A program made the position numbers and the translations under genes. Source: Flavobacteriaceae bacterium UBA5544 (lineage in GTDB: Bacteria; Bacteroidota; Bacteroidia; Flavobacteriales; Flavobacteriaceae). Taken from it: DNA of 64,000 nt. The stretch is taken from NCBI GenBank assembly GCA_002426755.1, contig DINI01000028.1, positions 128,043-192,042 on the forward strand. The letters run 5' to 3'. The notes beneath the pieces were generated by a model. The model saw only the letters and a list, made by a program, of their open reading frames with translations, was not told the DNA's origin and did no database searches. Positions 34,641 through 43,250 of this stretch are shown here, piece after piece; the first letter of the stretch is position 1, and each line of letters opens with the position of its first letter.

Positions 34641-35336
34641 TTACTGTCTTACAATAATCAGTGTAGCTTTTTTATCCGTTGCAAGAAACCATTTGTTTTG
34701 GGACATTTGTTTTTTGCTGTCGTCATACAGTTGAAACTCTGCAGTATTAAAACCTAAAGAGCCTTGGTTTAAAGCATAGAAATCTATCTTGTTAATGCCA
34801 TCAACTAAAGGGATATCAAATGATTTGTATCCATTGGTCAATACAATTTTTGCAATCACAACTTGGTCATTGAGCAGCACTTTTATAAAATCTCCATCTT
34901 CTTCTCCAAAATCCCTACAAATCACATTGGCGAACTTGCTCGACGTCCTGAACTCGCCCAAAAACTGATCGCCCAGCAATTCAGGAGGAATGTCTTCATA
35001 TAGCTCTAATTGTTTTTTTCGTTTTTCATCAGCCCATTTTTCCTCAAAAATTTGACCAGGATCCAAGAGAGTGCTTTTTTCCATCATAGAAAATTCTTTT
35101 TCCGATGGTTTCATGGTCACCTTATTCTTTACAGGGATTCCGCTAATATTTTCTTTCTTGGTTGTAAGACTTGGTTTTTCTTCTGGTTTGACGACAATGG
35201 GAAATGGAACAGGGTCTTTTTTTTCTTCCTTTTTTTCTTCTGCTGGAATTGGTATGGATTTTCCAGACCTTTCATCTTGAGCCAGGATTGGCAACGCAGT
35301 TAAACAAAATAATATAATAAAGAAGTTTAATCTCAT
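34641..35336 (-). CDS. Secreted protein of unknown function
   Basis: 231 residues from the ATG at 35336. The frame is open 14 codons further, but MRLNFFIILFCLTALPILAQ is a clear signal peptide. After it comes a low-complexity linker rich in Lys, Glu and Pro (about 20-75), then a C-terminal beta domain (VICRDFGEEDGDFIKVLLNDQVV, ending KATLIIVRQ). No lipobox and no T9SS domain. Family not recognised. It is convergent with the HMA-like gene (3 bases apart). Confidence 0.7.
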   Translation of the reverse strand: MRLNFFIILFCLTALPILAQDERSGKSIPIPAEEKKEEKKDPVPFPIVVKPEEKPSLTTKKENISGIPVKNKVTMKPSEKEFSMMEKSTLLDPGQIFEEKWADEKRKKQLELYEDIPPELLGDQFLGEFRTSSKFANVICRDFGEEDGDFIKVLLNDQVVIAKIVLTNGYKSFDIPLVDGINKIDFYALNQGSLGFNTAEFQLYDDSKKQMSQNKWFLATDKKATLIIVRQ

Positions 35337-35436
35337 ATCAATGTTTAGACGTTTGTCTTTAGGATGGTTTAAAAACAAAAACCGTTCCTAATGTCGAAAC
35401 TAACGAATATTATTTACTAAAATTTGAAAGAAAATG

Positions 35437-36951
35437 TTAAAACTTTCCGTTGAAACTTAAACGCAATCTTCTTACATATTCATCCATCAACCAGTCTTTG
35501 TAGTTTTGGGTACTGTTCATAATACAGTAGCAATATTGTTTGATTCTGTAGCCAATATCGTCCATTAGCAATTGAGTCATGGTTCTTGCTTCGTGGATTG
35601 TTTCACAGTTTTCAATACATATTTTTGAATGTTGCTCTATGGAACGCTCAATGGCTGTAAAAGATTTTAATCCTTTATTGATGGCATCAGCATATTCTGA
35701 TTTGATATCAAAGTCTATATCTTTGGATTTTTTGAATCTTTTTCTAATGGAATCTGGCATGACGTATACAAAATCACGCTCTATATCTTCATCATTGCGA
35801 AGATTATCTAGATACATATCTGGATATTTAAAAATGTGATGCCAATCTACTGATTGATCCCAAGGACCAAATCGAACCGCATTATTCCCTAAATCCAATA
35901 CCATGAATTTGTTTTTGTTTTCTAAAATCCTTGAGCCACGACCAATCATCTGAAAGTACAAGGTCAATGAGCGTGTTGCTCTATTTAGGATAACGGATTC
36001 CACTGTTGGTTCGTCAAAGCCAGTAGTCAAAATACTCACAGACGTCAAAATCCCGTCGGGTGTGTTCTTAAACCATTTTAAAATGTCTTTTCTTTCTTGT
36101 TTGCTACACGTGTTGTCGAGGTGTCTAATGTTATACCCAGCTCTCTTGAAAGTGTAATACACTTCTTTTGACGTGTTGATTCCGTTATTGAAAATCAACG
36201 TTTTTTTGCCTTTTGACATTTCCTCATAGGCAAACATCAATTTGCTTAACATATGGGAATTGGTGTACAATGCCTCTGAAGATTTTACAGTGTAATCTCC
36301 GTTGATGCCGATTTTTAGAGTATTGAGCTCAACATCAAAATTGTAGGTTTCGGCTTTTGCCAAAAAACCATTTTTTATCAACGTGCCAATATCATCACCG
36401 ACAATTAATTTGTCATAATTGTCCTTCATTGGTAATTTGATATTGGAACTCAAAGGTGTAGCAGTAACTCCAAGAATCAAACATTTTTCGAAAAACTTGA
36501 ACAATTTTCTGAACGAATTGTAATGAGCTTCGTCTATAATGACCAGACCGACATCTTCCAATTTCAGCTTTTTGTCATTCAAACGATTGTTCAACGTCTC
36601 GACCATTGCAACAAAACACTTGTACTGGTCTTGGTCGGGTAATTCTTTGACCTTGCTATTGATGATTTTATTCTTCACATCAAAACCAGAGAGCATTTTA
36701 GATGTCTGCTTGCACAACTCAATACGGTGGGTAAGAATCACGACTTTTTTATCGTGGTTTTGAATATAGCGACGCACGATTTCAGAAAACACGACCGTCT
36801 TCCCTCCTCCTGTTGGCAACTGATAAAGCAAGTTGAAGTTATTGGGAGAAGTATCGAATACCTCAAAAATACGATTAAGGTCAGCGAGCTGATAATCGTA
36901 AAGGTTTTTCTTGGTTTGTGATTGGTTTTCTATTTCGATAATGTCTGACAT
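35437..36951 (-). CDS. DEAD/DEAH-box (SF2) helicase
   Basis: 504 residues. Walker A PTGGGKT at 46-52, DEAH at 140-143, GVTATP at 161-166 (motif III-like) and QMIGRGSR at 334-341 (motif VI). The layout is that of the SSL2/type III restriction helicase-like group (COG1061), with the helicase core followed by a ~150-residue C-terminal extension. No nuclease domain is visible. DNA or RNA substrate unknown. A single-gene minus-strand unit. Confidence 0.9.
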   Translation of the reverse strand: MSDIIEIENQSQTKKNLYDYQLADLNRIFEVFDTSPNNFNLLYQLPTGGGKTVVFSEIVRRYIQNHDKKVVILTHRIELCKQTSKMLSGFDVKNKIINSKVKELPDQDQYKCFVAMVETLNNRLNDKKLKLEDVGLVIIDEAHYNSFRKLFKFFEKCLILGVTATPLSSNIKLPMKDNYDKLIVGDDIGTLIKNGFLAKAETYNFDVELNTLKIGINGDYTVKSSEALYTNSHMLSKLMFAYEEMSKGKKTLIFNNGINTSKEVYYTFKRAGYNIRHLDNTCSKQERKDILKWFKNTPDGILTSVSILTTGFDEPTVESVILNRATRSLTLYFQMIGRGSRILENKNKFMVLDLGNNAVRFGPWDQSVDWHHIFKYPDMYLDNLRNDEDIERDFVYVMPDSIRKRFKKSKDIDFDIKSEYADAINKGLKSFTAIERSIEQHSKICIENCETIHEARTMTQLLMDDIGYRIKQYCYCIMNSTQNYKDWLMDEYVRRLRLSFNGKF

Positions 36952-37028
36952 ACAGCTGCTTTCTTCAAAAAAAATTCGTACAAAATTAAGATATATTAAG
37001 AGTTATTGGTTGCCATTGTTGAAAAGAT

Positions 37029-37064
37029 TTAAAAAAAAAGAGAAACCCAGTCTGGGTTTCTCTT
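37029..37064 (-). terminator. Rho-independent terminator of hsp20
   Basis: Stem AAGAGAAACCCA / TGGGTTTCTCTT (12 bp, 3-base loop, arms near 37038-37049 and 37053-37064) with an A run at 37031-37039, which is a T run on the minus strand. Confidence 0.85.
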
Positions 37065-37094
37065 CTCATTAACAAAAATGATGCTTCATTGGAA

Positions 37095-37574
37095 TTAAGA
37101 AACGCTTATACGTTTTGCTGGTTTTTCTTTTGCCTCTTCACGTTTTGGTAAGTGAACAGTCAAAATACCTTCTTTATATTGAGCCTTTATATTGTCAGAC
37201 TCAACAGTATCAGGTAATGTAAAAGTTCGCTTGAATGAAGAATATCCAAATTCCCTACGTGTGTAGTTTTCTTCTTTCTCTTCGTGTTGTTCTTGTTTTT
37301 CCGAAGAAATGGAAAGAATTTTGTTATCCACATCAATATTAAAATCAGATTTTTTCATTCCCGGAACTGCTATTTCCAAAAAGTATTCATCTTTATTTTC
37401 CTTGATGTTCACCGCTGGAAGTGTCATCCCAGTGTTAAAGTTGGAAAGAAAACCAGTTCCCAATCCAGTTTCAAATAAATCGTCAACCCAAGATGATAAA
37501 CTTGGTAGAGACGTTCTGTTTCTTTTTGTTGAAACATCAGTGCCGTTTTTTGGCATTGTTGCTAGAGTTGTCAT
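37095..37574 (-). CDS. Hsp20/alpha-crystallin family small heat-shock protein
   Basis: 159 residues. The alpha-crystallin domain runs from about residue 48 (PAVNIKENKDEYFLEIAVPG) to about 150, with the conserved A/G-x-L near the end (KEGILTVHLPK). Members form oligomers and hold unfolded proteins. A terminator follows. The divergent region 37575-37844 carries no gene but includes the perfect palindrome CATTAC-TTG-GTAATG at 37752-37766, ahead of the tiny peptide genes. Confidence 0.93.
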   Translation of the reverse strand: MTTLATMPKNGTDVSTKRNRTSLPSLSSWVDDLFETGLGTGFLSNFNTGMTLPAVNIKENKDEYFLEIAVPGMKKSDFNIDVDNKILSISSEKQEQHEEKEENYTRREFGYSSFKRTFTLPDTVESDNIKAQYKEGILTVHLPKREEAKEKPAKRISVS

Positions 37575-37751
37575 AGTAAATCAAATTTTTAAGTTAAACT
37601 TTATTTTGATTTTAAATATTCAAAAAAAATACCACAGCTAAAAAAAGAGTTTAAAACTGACATTTTTTCAATTTTTGAAGTCAAAATGACATTTTAAACG
37701 ATGCCTTTACCTATTGAAAACTAACAAATTGACTGTTAAAATATGTTAAAT

Positions 37752-37766
37752 CATTACTTGGTAATG
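37752..37766. promoter_or_regulatory. Palindrome, possible operator
   Basis: CATTAC-TTG-GTAATG, 6-bp perfect arms, in the gap between hsp20 and the tiny peptide genes. No nearby regulator gene to link it to. Confidence 0.35.
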
Positions 37767-37844
37767 CAAAGTACTGTAACAAAACTTTTATTGTGTCGTC
37801 TATCTTATATAAACAAACATTAACCAATTAAAATTTTTAACATC

Positions 37845-37934
37845 ATGAGAACTTTAAACAACAACAAATTGACAGGAACATTTCACAACACAAAAAGTGA
37901 GTCTTGGAACAGCAAAAGACGTTACACCAACTAA
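37845..37934 (+). CDS. 29-residue peptide, copy 1
   Basis: ATG 37845 to TAA 37934. The peptide begins MRTLNNNKLTGTF, is basic and polar, ends with NSKRRYTN, and has no hydrophobic helix, so it is not an obvious signal peptide or membrane toxin. It is duplicated at 37979 with 8 synonymous and 3 conservative codon changes among 11 differing codons, which argues for real translation. The leader has TAAAATTTTTAACATC, close to the Bacteroidota A-rich ribosome-binding context. Function unknown. Confidence 0.75.
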   Translation: MRTLNNNKLTGTFHNTKSESWNSKRRYTN

Positions 37935-37978
37935 CGAGCTTAAATTATAAATTCATCAATCAATAAAAAACATCAATC

Positions 37979-38068
37979 ATGAGAACTTTAAACAGTAACA
38001 GATTAACAGGAACGTTTCACAATACAAAAAGTGAAACTTGGAATAGCAAAAGACGTTATACAAATTAA
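37979..38068 (+). CDS. 29-residue peptide, copy 2
   Basis: ATG 37979 to TAA 38068. Tandem duplicate of the peptide at 37845. Differences are N to S, K to R and S to T plus eight silent changes. It lies 44 bases after copy 1 on the same strand and is probably transcribed with it. The region ends with a strong terminator at 38205. Function unknown. Confidence 0.75.
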   Translation: MRTLNSNRLTGTFHNTKSETWNSKRRYTN

Positions 38069-38110
38069 CGGGCTTACACTCATCAATCAAAACAATCAAA
38101 TCAAAAAACA

Positions 38111-38182
38111 ATGAAAGCTTTATCAAAAATCATTGACGATTCCAACGGACTTTATGACGATTTGGAAACTTCAAGAAAGTAA
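38111..38182 (+). CDS. 23-residue peptide
   Basis: ATG 38111 to TAA 38182. The peptide begins MKALSKIIDDSNG and is unrelated to the two 29-residue copies. Acidic, with no membrane segment. Included because it follows them in the same transcription unit, with the A-rich leader and terminator. A single copy gives no duplication evidence, so translation is less certain. Confidence 0.45.
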   Translation: MKALSKIIDDSNGLYDDLETSRK

Positions 38183-38204
38183 CATCAATCAATCAGTGTA
38201 AACG

Positions 38205-38237
38205 AAAACGGGCAAGCTCATCACTTGCCCGTTTTTT
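38205..38237 (+). terminator. Rho-independent terminator of the tiny peptide unit
   Basis: Stem AAAACGGGCAAG / CTTGCCCGTTTT with a 7-base loop (arms 38205-38216 and 38224-38235), followed by a T run. It separates the tiny peptides from exbD. Confidence 0.9.
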
Positions 38238-38288
38238 ATTTGGCATCGTATTTGTGATTTCTTTAACAAATCCTTAAAACTTCACTTT

Positions 38289-38849
38289 ATGAAAAATTCC
38301 AGACACTCCGCACCAGAAGTCAATGCCGGTTCTATGGCAGACATTGCATTTTTATTATTGATTTTCTTTTTGGTAGTTACCACCATTTCAGCTGATGAAG
38401 GTATAACCAGAAAACTTCCAGAGGCCTGTCCTCCAGTTACAGACTGCAATATTCCCATCAATGAGCGCAATATTTTGAGGATTGCTATCAATTCCGAGGA
38501 TGAACTTTTTGTTGAAAATGATGTGATTTCAATCAAAGATTTGAAAGCAATTGCCAAGGCATTTCTTGATAACAATGGTGACAAAAGCTGTACCTTTTGC
38601 AATGGAACTAAAGATGTTACGTCTTCAGACAATCCTTCGAAGGCCATCATTTCCTTGTCAAACGATGCCCAAACGAGTTATGAAATGTATATTGCCGTAC
38701 AGGATATATTGACACAGGCCTATTATGAACTTCGTGAGACGTATGCGAAAAATAAATTTGGTAAACATGCAAATGAATTAAACGAAAGTGATTTAAAAGA
38801 AGTTAAAAAAGCATATCCTTTTATTCTGTCTGAAGCTGAAGCAAAATAA
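38289..38849 (+). CDS. exbD: ExbD/TolR family biopolymer transport protein
   Basis: 186 residues. Short cytoplasmic N-terminus (MKNSRHSAPEVNAGSMADIA), one membrane helix (about residues 17-35, FLLLIFFLVVTTI), then the periplasmic domain, with the key aspartate D18 in SMADIAF, which is conserved in ExbD/TolR for proton-driven energy transfer. The periplasmic part is longer than in E. coli ExbD and includes a Cys-Cys pair (CTFC near 101). No ExbB or TonB gene is adjacent. It may serve the outer-membrane receptors of the cell. Confidence 0.88.
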   Translation: MKNSRHSAPEVNAGSMADIAFLLLIFFLVVTTISADEGITRKLPEACPPVTDCNIPINERNILRIAINSEDELFVENDVISIKDLKAIAKAFLDNNGDKSCTFCNGTKDVTSSDNPSKAIISLSNDAQTSYEMYIAVQDILTQAYYELRETYAKNKFGKHANELNESDLKEVKKAYPFILSEAEAK

Positions 38850-38870
38850 TGATAACCATTTTGGGTTTAT

Positions 38871-39311
38871 TTATTCTTTGTTAGATTCATTAGGTTCCTT
38901 GAGTTCAATTCGATAATCGATATCAACTTTTTTACGACCCCAGTTTCTCGCCGAATCGACATTTGTTCCCATATAAATGTCGATTCTGTTTTTCCATCGT
39001 GCAGGCATTCGGTCCTTTACTAAATAAAGTCCTTTTAAGCCATCAATACGAACCGGAGTATTGTGCTTCATGCCTTTACGGTATAAATCTCTTGATACAG
39101 CGATATATTTCATTCCAGGTTTAAGGCTGTCTCCAAAAGCACCAATATGTGGATTGTGATCCGTTTGACCCACGGTGGAATTGTAGGCAGTGGCCGTAAC
39201 ATTGAGTGTTTCCCAAGAATAGTAAGTTACGGGTTCCACCTTGGAATCTTTACATCCAAAGAAAATCATGGTGAAAATGAAACCAATTAGGAGGAAGTGT
39301 AATATTTTCAA
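38871..39311 (-). CDS. 3D domain (RlpA/MltA-like) lipoprotein
   Basis: 146 residues from TTG 39311, giving a lipoprotein signal (LKILHFLLIGFIFTMIFFGC, Cys20). A longer frame starts at TTG 39356, whose first 15 residues look like non-coding sequence. The mature part carries the 3D motif: VTATAYNSTVGQTDHNPHIG, AVSRDL, RIDGLKGLYLVKDRMP and IDIYMGTNVDSARNWG, with the three aspartates of the barrel. Members bind or cleave peptidoglycan. Predicted outer-membrane lipoprotein. Confidence 0.8.
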   Translation of the reverse strand: MKILHFLLIGFIFTMIFFGCKDSKVEPVTYYSWETLNVTATAYNSTVGQTDHNPHIGAFGDSLKPGMKYIAVSRDLYRKGMKHNTPVRIDGLKGLYLVKDRMPARWKNRIDIYMGTNVDSARNWGRKKVDIDYRIELKEPNESNKE

Positions 39312-39404
39312 TGATTTACTGTTTGGAATTTGTTTTAAATATACGATATAAATCAAAATGCACTGCTTTTTTGTAACTTCACGGCAATAACTTAATTCGC
39401 CGTC

Positions 39405-40721
39405 ATGAAAAACCTTTTCTTGCTTTTTAGCTTAAGCCTAACAATTTTATCTTGCAAAAACGATACTAAATCAACCGATAATTCAACGACAATGAATGAT
39501 TCCATAACACTTATTGAACGAGCAAAAGCCATTCACGAACGAGTGATTACTTTAGATACGCATTGCGATATCAATATTAATAACTTTACCGATTCTATCA
39601 ACTATACCCAAAATTTAAGTTCTCAGGTCAATTTACCAAAAATGAAATCCGGCGGATTGGATGTGGCATGGTTTGTTGTGTATACTGGTCAGGATACCTT
39701 GACAGATGAAGGCTATAAAAAGGCCTACGATAATGCAATTTCCAAGTTTGATGCCATCCATAAATTGTGCGAAGAAATTGCTCCTGATGAGATTGAATTA
39801 GCAACAACTTCCGTTGATGTACGTCGTATTGTGAAATTAGGAAAAAAAGTGGCCATGATTGGTATAGAAAACGGATATCCTATTGGAATGGACATCAAAA
39901 ATGTTGAAAAGTTCTATAACCTTGGTGGTCGCTATATGTCTTTGGCTCATAATGGTCATAGCCAATTGAGTGATAGCAATACAGGTGAAGAAGATGGAGT
40001 TTGGTTGCATAATGGTTTGAGTGATTTAGGGAAAGAGGTTATTAAGGAAATGAATCGTGTTGGGATGATGATTGATGTCTCTCATCATTCAAAGGAAGCC
40101 ATGCGTCAGATGATTGAATTGACAAAAGGCCCTATTATTGCATCACATTCGTCTTCTCGTGCCCTGTGCGACCATAGCCGTAATTTGGATGATGAACAGT
40201 TAGAATGGATGAAGAAAAATGGAGGTGTTGTTCAAGCCGTGGCGTTCTCATCCTACTTGAATACCGATAAACATGATAAACGTGCTGAAGCCGAAACCAA
40301 AGTAAAAAAAGAAATTTTAGAGACCAGAAACGTTGCTTATCTGGAACGTTCTGATTTGAAAAAAATGAATGCAGATGCTCGTGATGCCTATTATGATATA
40401 TTAGACGAAATTCAGCCAATGGTGGATAAACGCCTTGCAGACATGAAAGACCTCCCTCCTGCTGTAAATGTTTCTGATTTTGTGGACCATATTGATTATC
40501 TGGTCAAAAAAATTGGCATTGAGCATGTTGGCATCAGTAGTGATTTTGATGGCGGAGGCGGCATTGAAGGTTGGAAAGATGCTTCAGAAACTTTCAATGT
40601 AACTTTAGAATTGGTAAAACGTGGTTATACCGAAGATGAAATTTCCATGCTATGGTCTGGTAATTTGTTGCGTGTTTTGGATGAGGTGCAGGCCGTTGCT
40701 GATGGGATGACGAAATCGTAG
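39405..40721 (+). CDS. Membrane dipeptidase (peptidase M19)
   Basis: 438 residues. Lipoprotein signal at 1-16 (LTILSC). Zinc-binding HxD in DTHCDIN (51-57), the bridging glutamate in MIGIENGYPIG (about 149-159), and two His in VSHHSKEA and ASHSSSRALCDHSRN, followed by ISSDFDGGGG. It hydrolyses the peptide bond of dipeptides, including L-D forms, in the periplasm or at the outer membrane. The length is normal for the family. Downstream is an inverted-repeat-bounded region. Confidence 0.93.
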   Translation: MKNLFLLFSLSLTILSCKNDTKSTDNSTTMNDSITLIERAKAIHERVITLDTHCDININNFTDSINYTQNLSSQVNLPKMKSGGLDVAWFVVYTGQDTLTDEGYKKAYDNAISKFDAIHKLCEEIAPDEIELATTSVDVRRIVKLGKKVAMIGIENGYPIGMDIKNVEKFYNLGGRYMSLAHNGHSQLSDSNTGEEDGVWLHNGLSDLGKEVIKEMNRVGMMIDVSHHSKEAMRQMIELTKGPIIASHSSSRALCDHSRNLDDEQLEWMKKNGGVVQAVAFSSYLNTDKHDKRAEAETKVKKEILETRNVAYLERSDLKKMNADARDAYYDILDEIQPMVDKRLADMKDLPPAVNVSDFVDHIDYLVKKIGIEHVGISSDFDGGGGIEGWKDASETFNVTLELVKRGYTEDEISMLWSGNLLRVLDEVQAVADGMTKS

Positions 40722-40725
40722 TTTT

Positions 40726-41089
40726 TTGCCACGAATACACGAATGATATTTTTTATAGCAAACTTTAAATATTAGTTCATTGCCGATTTTATATCGGAAA
40801 CATCTTTGTTAGTACTATAAACGCATCAATCTTCAATTGTATTTAGAAGATTCATCGTAACACTATCAATTTTTTCCTTTGATATTGTTTCATCAATAAC
40901 ATTTTATTGTTTAGAAATAAACGTTATCCAAGAAATATAATTATTTTTTTTGGCTTCAGCAACATTGGTAAGTATGTGTTCAAAAAAAAAACTCTATTCA
41001 TTTTTATTCCATTCATCATTAAAAATTTTTTTAACAATTCCGTCAATAGTTCAAATCGCTATAAAAAAATATTCGTGAATTCGTGGCAA
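40726..41089. mobile_element. MITE-like element with 19-bp inverted ends
   Basis: TTGCCACGAATACACGAAT (40726-40744) and ATTCGTGAATTCGTGGCAA (41071-41089) are inverted with 18 of 19 matching. The 326 bases between contain no credible gene. No target-site duplication is obvious. This 364-bp element fills most of the gap between the dipeptidase and the E1 gene. Similar TTGCCACGAATTCACGAAT ends are, as far as I recall, common in Bacteroidota genomes. Confidence 0.65.
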
Positions 41090-41100
41090 CTGAAAAAAAA

Positions 41101-43101
41101 TTAATACCCCAAAACTTCTCTCAAGCCAGCTTCAAACTTTCCTTTTGCTAAGTATTGATTTTCCAATTGATTGATAAATGGGATTGGGGTTTCCATACTT
41201 GCCACACGTTTTACTGGTGCATCAAGATGCTCGAAACAATTTTCCATAATCAATGCGGACAAATCACTGGCGATACCACCAAATAAGGAATCTTCTTGAA
41301 GTATAATGGCGCGACCTGTCTTCTTAACTGATTTATAAATTGCATCTGTATCCAACGGTTGAAGACTTCTCAAATCAATTAAATCGGCTTCGATGTCGTC
41401 GTTTTTATCTAGAGTTTCCAAAGCCCAATGCACACCAGCTCCATAAGTGATGATGGTAATATCATTTCCTTCTTTCAACAATGACGCTTTTCCAAAAGGA
41501 ATTGTGAAATAATCAGTCGGAACATCTTGGCGAATGGTTCTGTACAACGCTTTGTGTTCAAAATACAGCACAGGATTTGGGTCATTGATGGCGGTTGCCA
41601 ACAAGCCTTTTGCGTCATATGGGAACGCTGGATACACTACTTTCAATCCTGGTGTTTTGGTAAACCATGCTTCATTGGTTTGGGAATGAAATGGTCCTGC
41701 AGCAACTCCCGCCCCACAAGGCATTCTTACCACAACATCGGCTTTTTCATTCCATCTATAATGTGATTTGGCCAAATAATTGACAATTGGATTGAATCCA
41801 GAACTCACAAAATCAGCAAATTGCATCTCCACAACCGCTTTCATCCCTGCGATAGACAAACCCATGGCTGTTTCGATAATGGCAGATTCGCAAATGGGTG
41901 TATTTCTCACTCGCTCATTGCCAAACTCTTCAACAAAACCTTCGGTTATCTTAAAAACACCACCGTATTCGGCAATGTCTTGCCCCATAATGACCAAATC
42001 TTTATGGCGCTGCATGGATTGTCTTAACCCTTGAGAAACCGCATCTATAAACCGAATTTCTTCTTTATCTGATTTTGGTTCAAAATGATGATATTCAAAT
42101 GGTTTGTACACATCATTTAACTCAATACTTTCATTGGCAACGATGGTTTCTTCTTCAAATGCAAGCTTCAATCCTGCTTCAATTTCGGCCTTTATTTCAT
42201 TGTGATATTCTTCATCTTTTACACTGGTCAGAATCTTTTGGTTCATCAAAAAGTTTCTGAAATTTGAAATCGGGTCTTTGGCTTCCCAAGTAGACATTAA
42301 TTCAGTAGGCACATATTTCGTTCCACTTGCCTCTTCATGACCTCTCATTCTAAACGTTTTGAACTCCACCAGAATAGGTCTAGGACGTTTACGCAGACTT
42401 TCAGCAAGCTTGAGCATTTTTGTATAGACTTCTATAATATTGTTACCATCGAGAATAAACGAATCCATTCCATAGCCCTTACCTCTGTCGGCTAAATCTT
42501 TGCAATTATACTGTTCTTTCGTTGGTGTTGATAAACCATATCCATTGTTTTCTATGCAGAAAATCACCGGTAACTGCCATACAGAGGCTACATTCAATGC
42601 TTCATGAAAATCACCTTCACTCGTACCTCCTTCGCCAGTGAAAACAGCCGTTACTTGGCTCTTCTCTTTTAAATTACTCGCTAGAGCAATTCCGTCAGCA
42701 ACTCCTAATTGTGGACCCAAATGTGAAATCATGCCAACAATATGGAATTCCTGTGTCCCAAAATGGAACGAGCGATCACGTCCTTTAGTAAAACCATTTG
42801 CTTTTCCTTGCCATTGACTGAATAATCTATGTAATGGAATATTTCTGGTGGTAAAGACACCCAAATTTCGATGCATTGGTAAGATATACTCATTGTTTTG
42901 AAGCGCCATCGTTACCCCAACAGAAATAGCTTCCTGGCCAATTCCAGAAAACCATTTAGAGATTTTTCCTTGTCGCAATAATATGAGCATTTTCTCCTCT
43001 ATCAATCGAGGCTTGAGCATATTTTTGTAGAGTTGCAAAAGAATTCTATCATCTAGGTTTCTTTTATCGTAGGTTATTTGGTTCTTTATAGACGTCAGCA
43101 T
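41101..43101 (-). CDS. 2-oxoacid dehydrogenase E1, fused alpha and beta subunits
   Basis: 666 residues from ATG 43101. The open frame reaches TTG 43128, but that codon overlaps a -7 box. The N-terminal half is the E1-alpha module with the thiamine-diphosphate site GEGGTSEGDFHEALN and ENNGYGLST. The C-terminal half from about residue 345 (FIDAVSQGLRQSM, DIAEYGGVFKITEGF, AIIETAMGLSIAG) is the E1-beta module. The two are separate genes in many bacteria, so this is a fusion common in Bacteroidota. Decarboxylates pyruvate or branched-chain 2-oxoacids in the E1-E2-E3 complex. Substrate assignment is inferred. Confidence 0.9.
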   Translation of the reverse strand: MLTSIKNQITYDKRNLDDRILLQLYKNMLKPRLIEEKMLILLRQGKISKWFSGIGQEAISVGVTMALQNNEYILPMHRNLGVFTTRNIPLHRLFSQWQGKANGFTKGRDRSFHFGTQEFHIVGMISHLGPQLGVADGIALASNLKEKSQVTAVFTGEGGTSEGDFHEALNVASVWQLPVIFCIENNGYGLSTPTKEQYNCKDLADRGKGYGMDSFILDGNNIIEVYTKMLKLAESLRKRPRPILVEFKTFRMRGHEEASGTKYVPTELMSTWEAKDPISNFRNFLMNQKILTSVKDEEYHNEIKAEIEAGLKLAFEEETIVANESIELNDVYKPFEYHHFEPKSDKEEIRFIDAVSQGLRQSMQRHKDLVIMGQDIAEYGGVFKITEGFVEEFGNERVRNTPICESAIIETAMGLSIAGMKAVVEMQFADFVSSGFNPIVNYLAKSHYRWNEKADVVVRMPCGAGVAAGPFHSQTNEAWFTKTPGLKVVYPAFPYDAKGLLATAINDPNPVLYFEHKALYRTIRQDVPTDYFTIPFGKASLLKEGNDITIITYGAGVHWALETLDKNDDIEADLIDLRSLQPLDTDAIYKSVKKTGRAIILQEDSLFGGIASDLSALIMENCFEHLDAPVKRVASMETPIPFINQLENQYLAKGKFEAGLREVLGY

Positions 43102-43125
43102 GGTTGTCGCATTAGGTTTAAAACT

Positions 43126-43154
43126 CAAAAGTAACTAAAAATTGTGTTCGTCAA
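43126..43154 (-). promoter_or_regulatory. Promoter of the E1 gene
   Basis: On the minus strand TTG (43154-43152), 18 bases of spacer and TACTTTTG (43133-43126) match TTG-N17..23-TAnnTTTG. The -7 box covers the TTG codon of the longest frame, so the ATG at 43101 is the start. Confidence 0.7.
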
Positions 43155-43191
43155 GAGCTAAGCCTCTTTTTTTTAACCGAGGGTTGGATGC

Positions 43192-43220
43192 TTGTTTTAT
43201 TGGTATTTTCCTTATTTTTG
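43192..43220 (+). promoter_or_regulatory. Promoter of the oxygenase gene
   Basis: TTG (43192-43194), 18 bases of spacer and TATTTTTG (43213-43220) fit the Bacteroidota consensus. The ATG is 31 bases downstream. Confidence 0.7.
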
Positions 43221-43250
43221 TAGATAGCAATAAAATTAAAAACAGAAATT

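Noticed and set aside
40907..41104. A 65-codon frame between the dipeptidase and E1
   Set aside because: It is Phe/Lys/Asn-rich low-complexity translation of AT-rich DNA within the inverted-repeat element.
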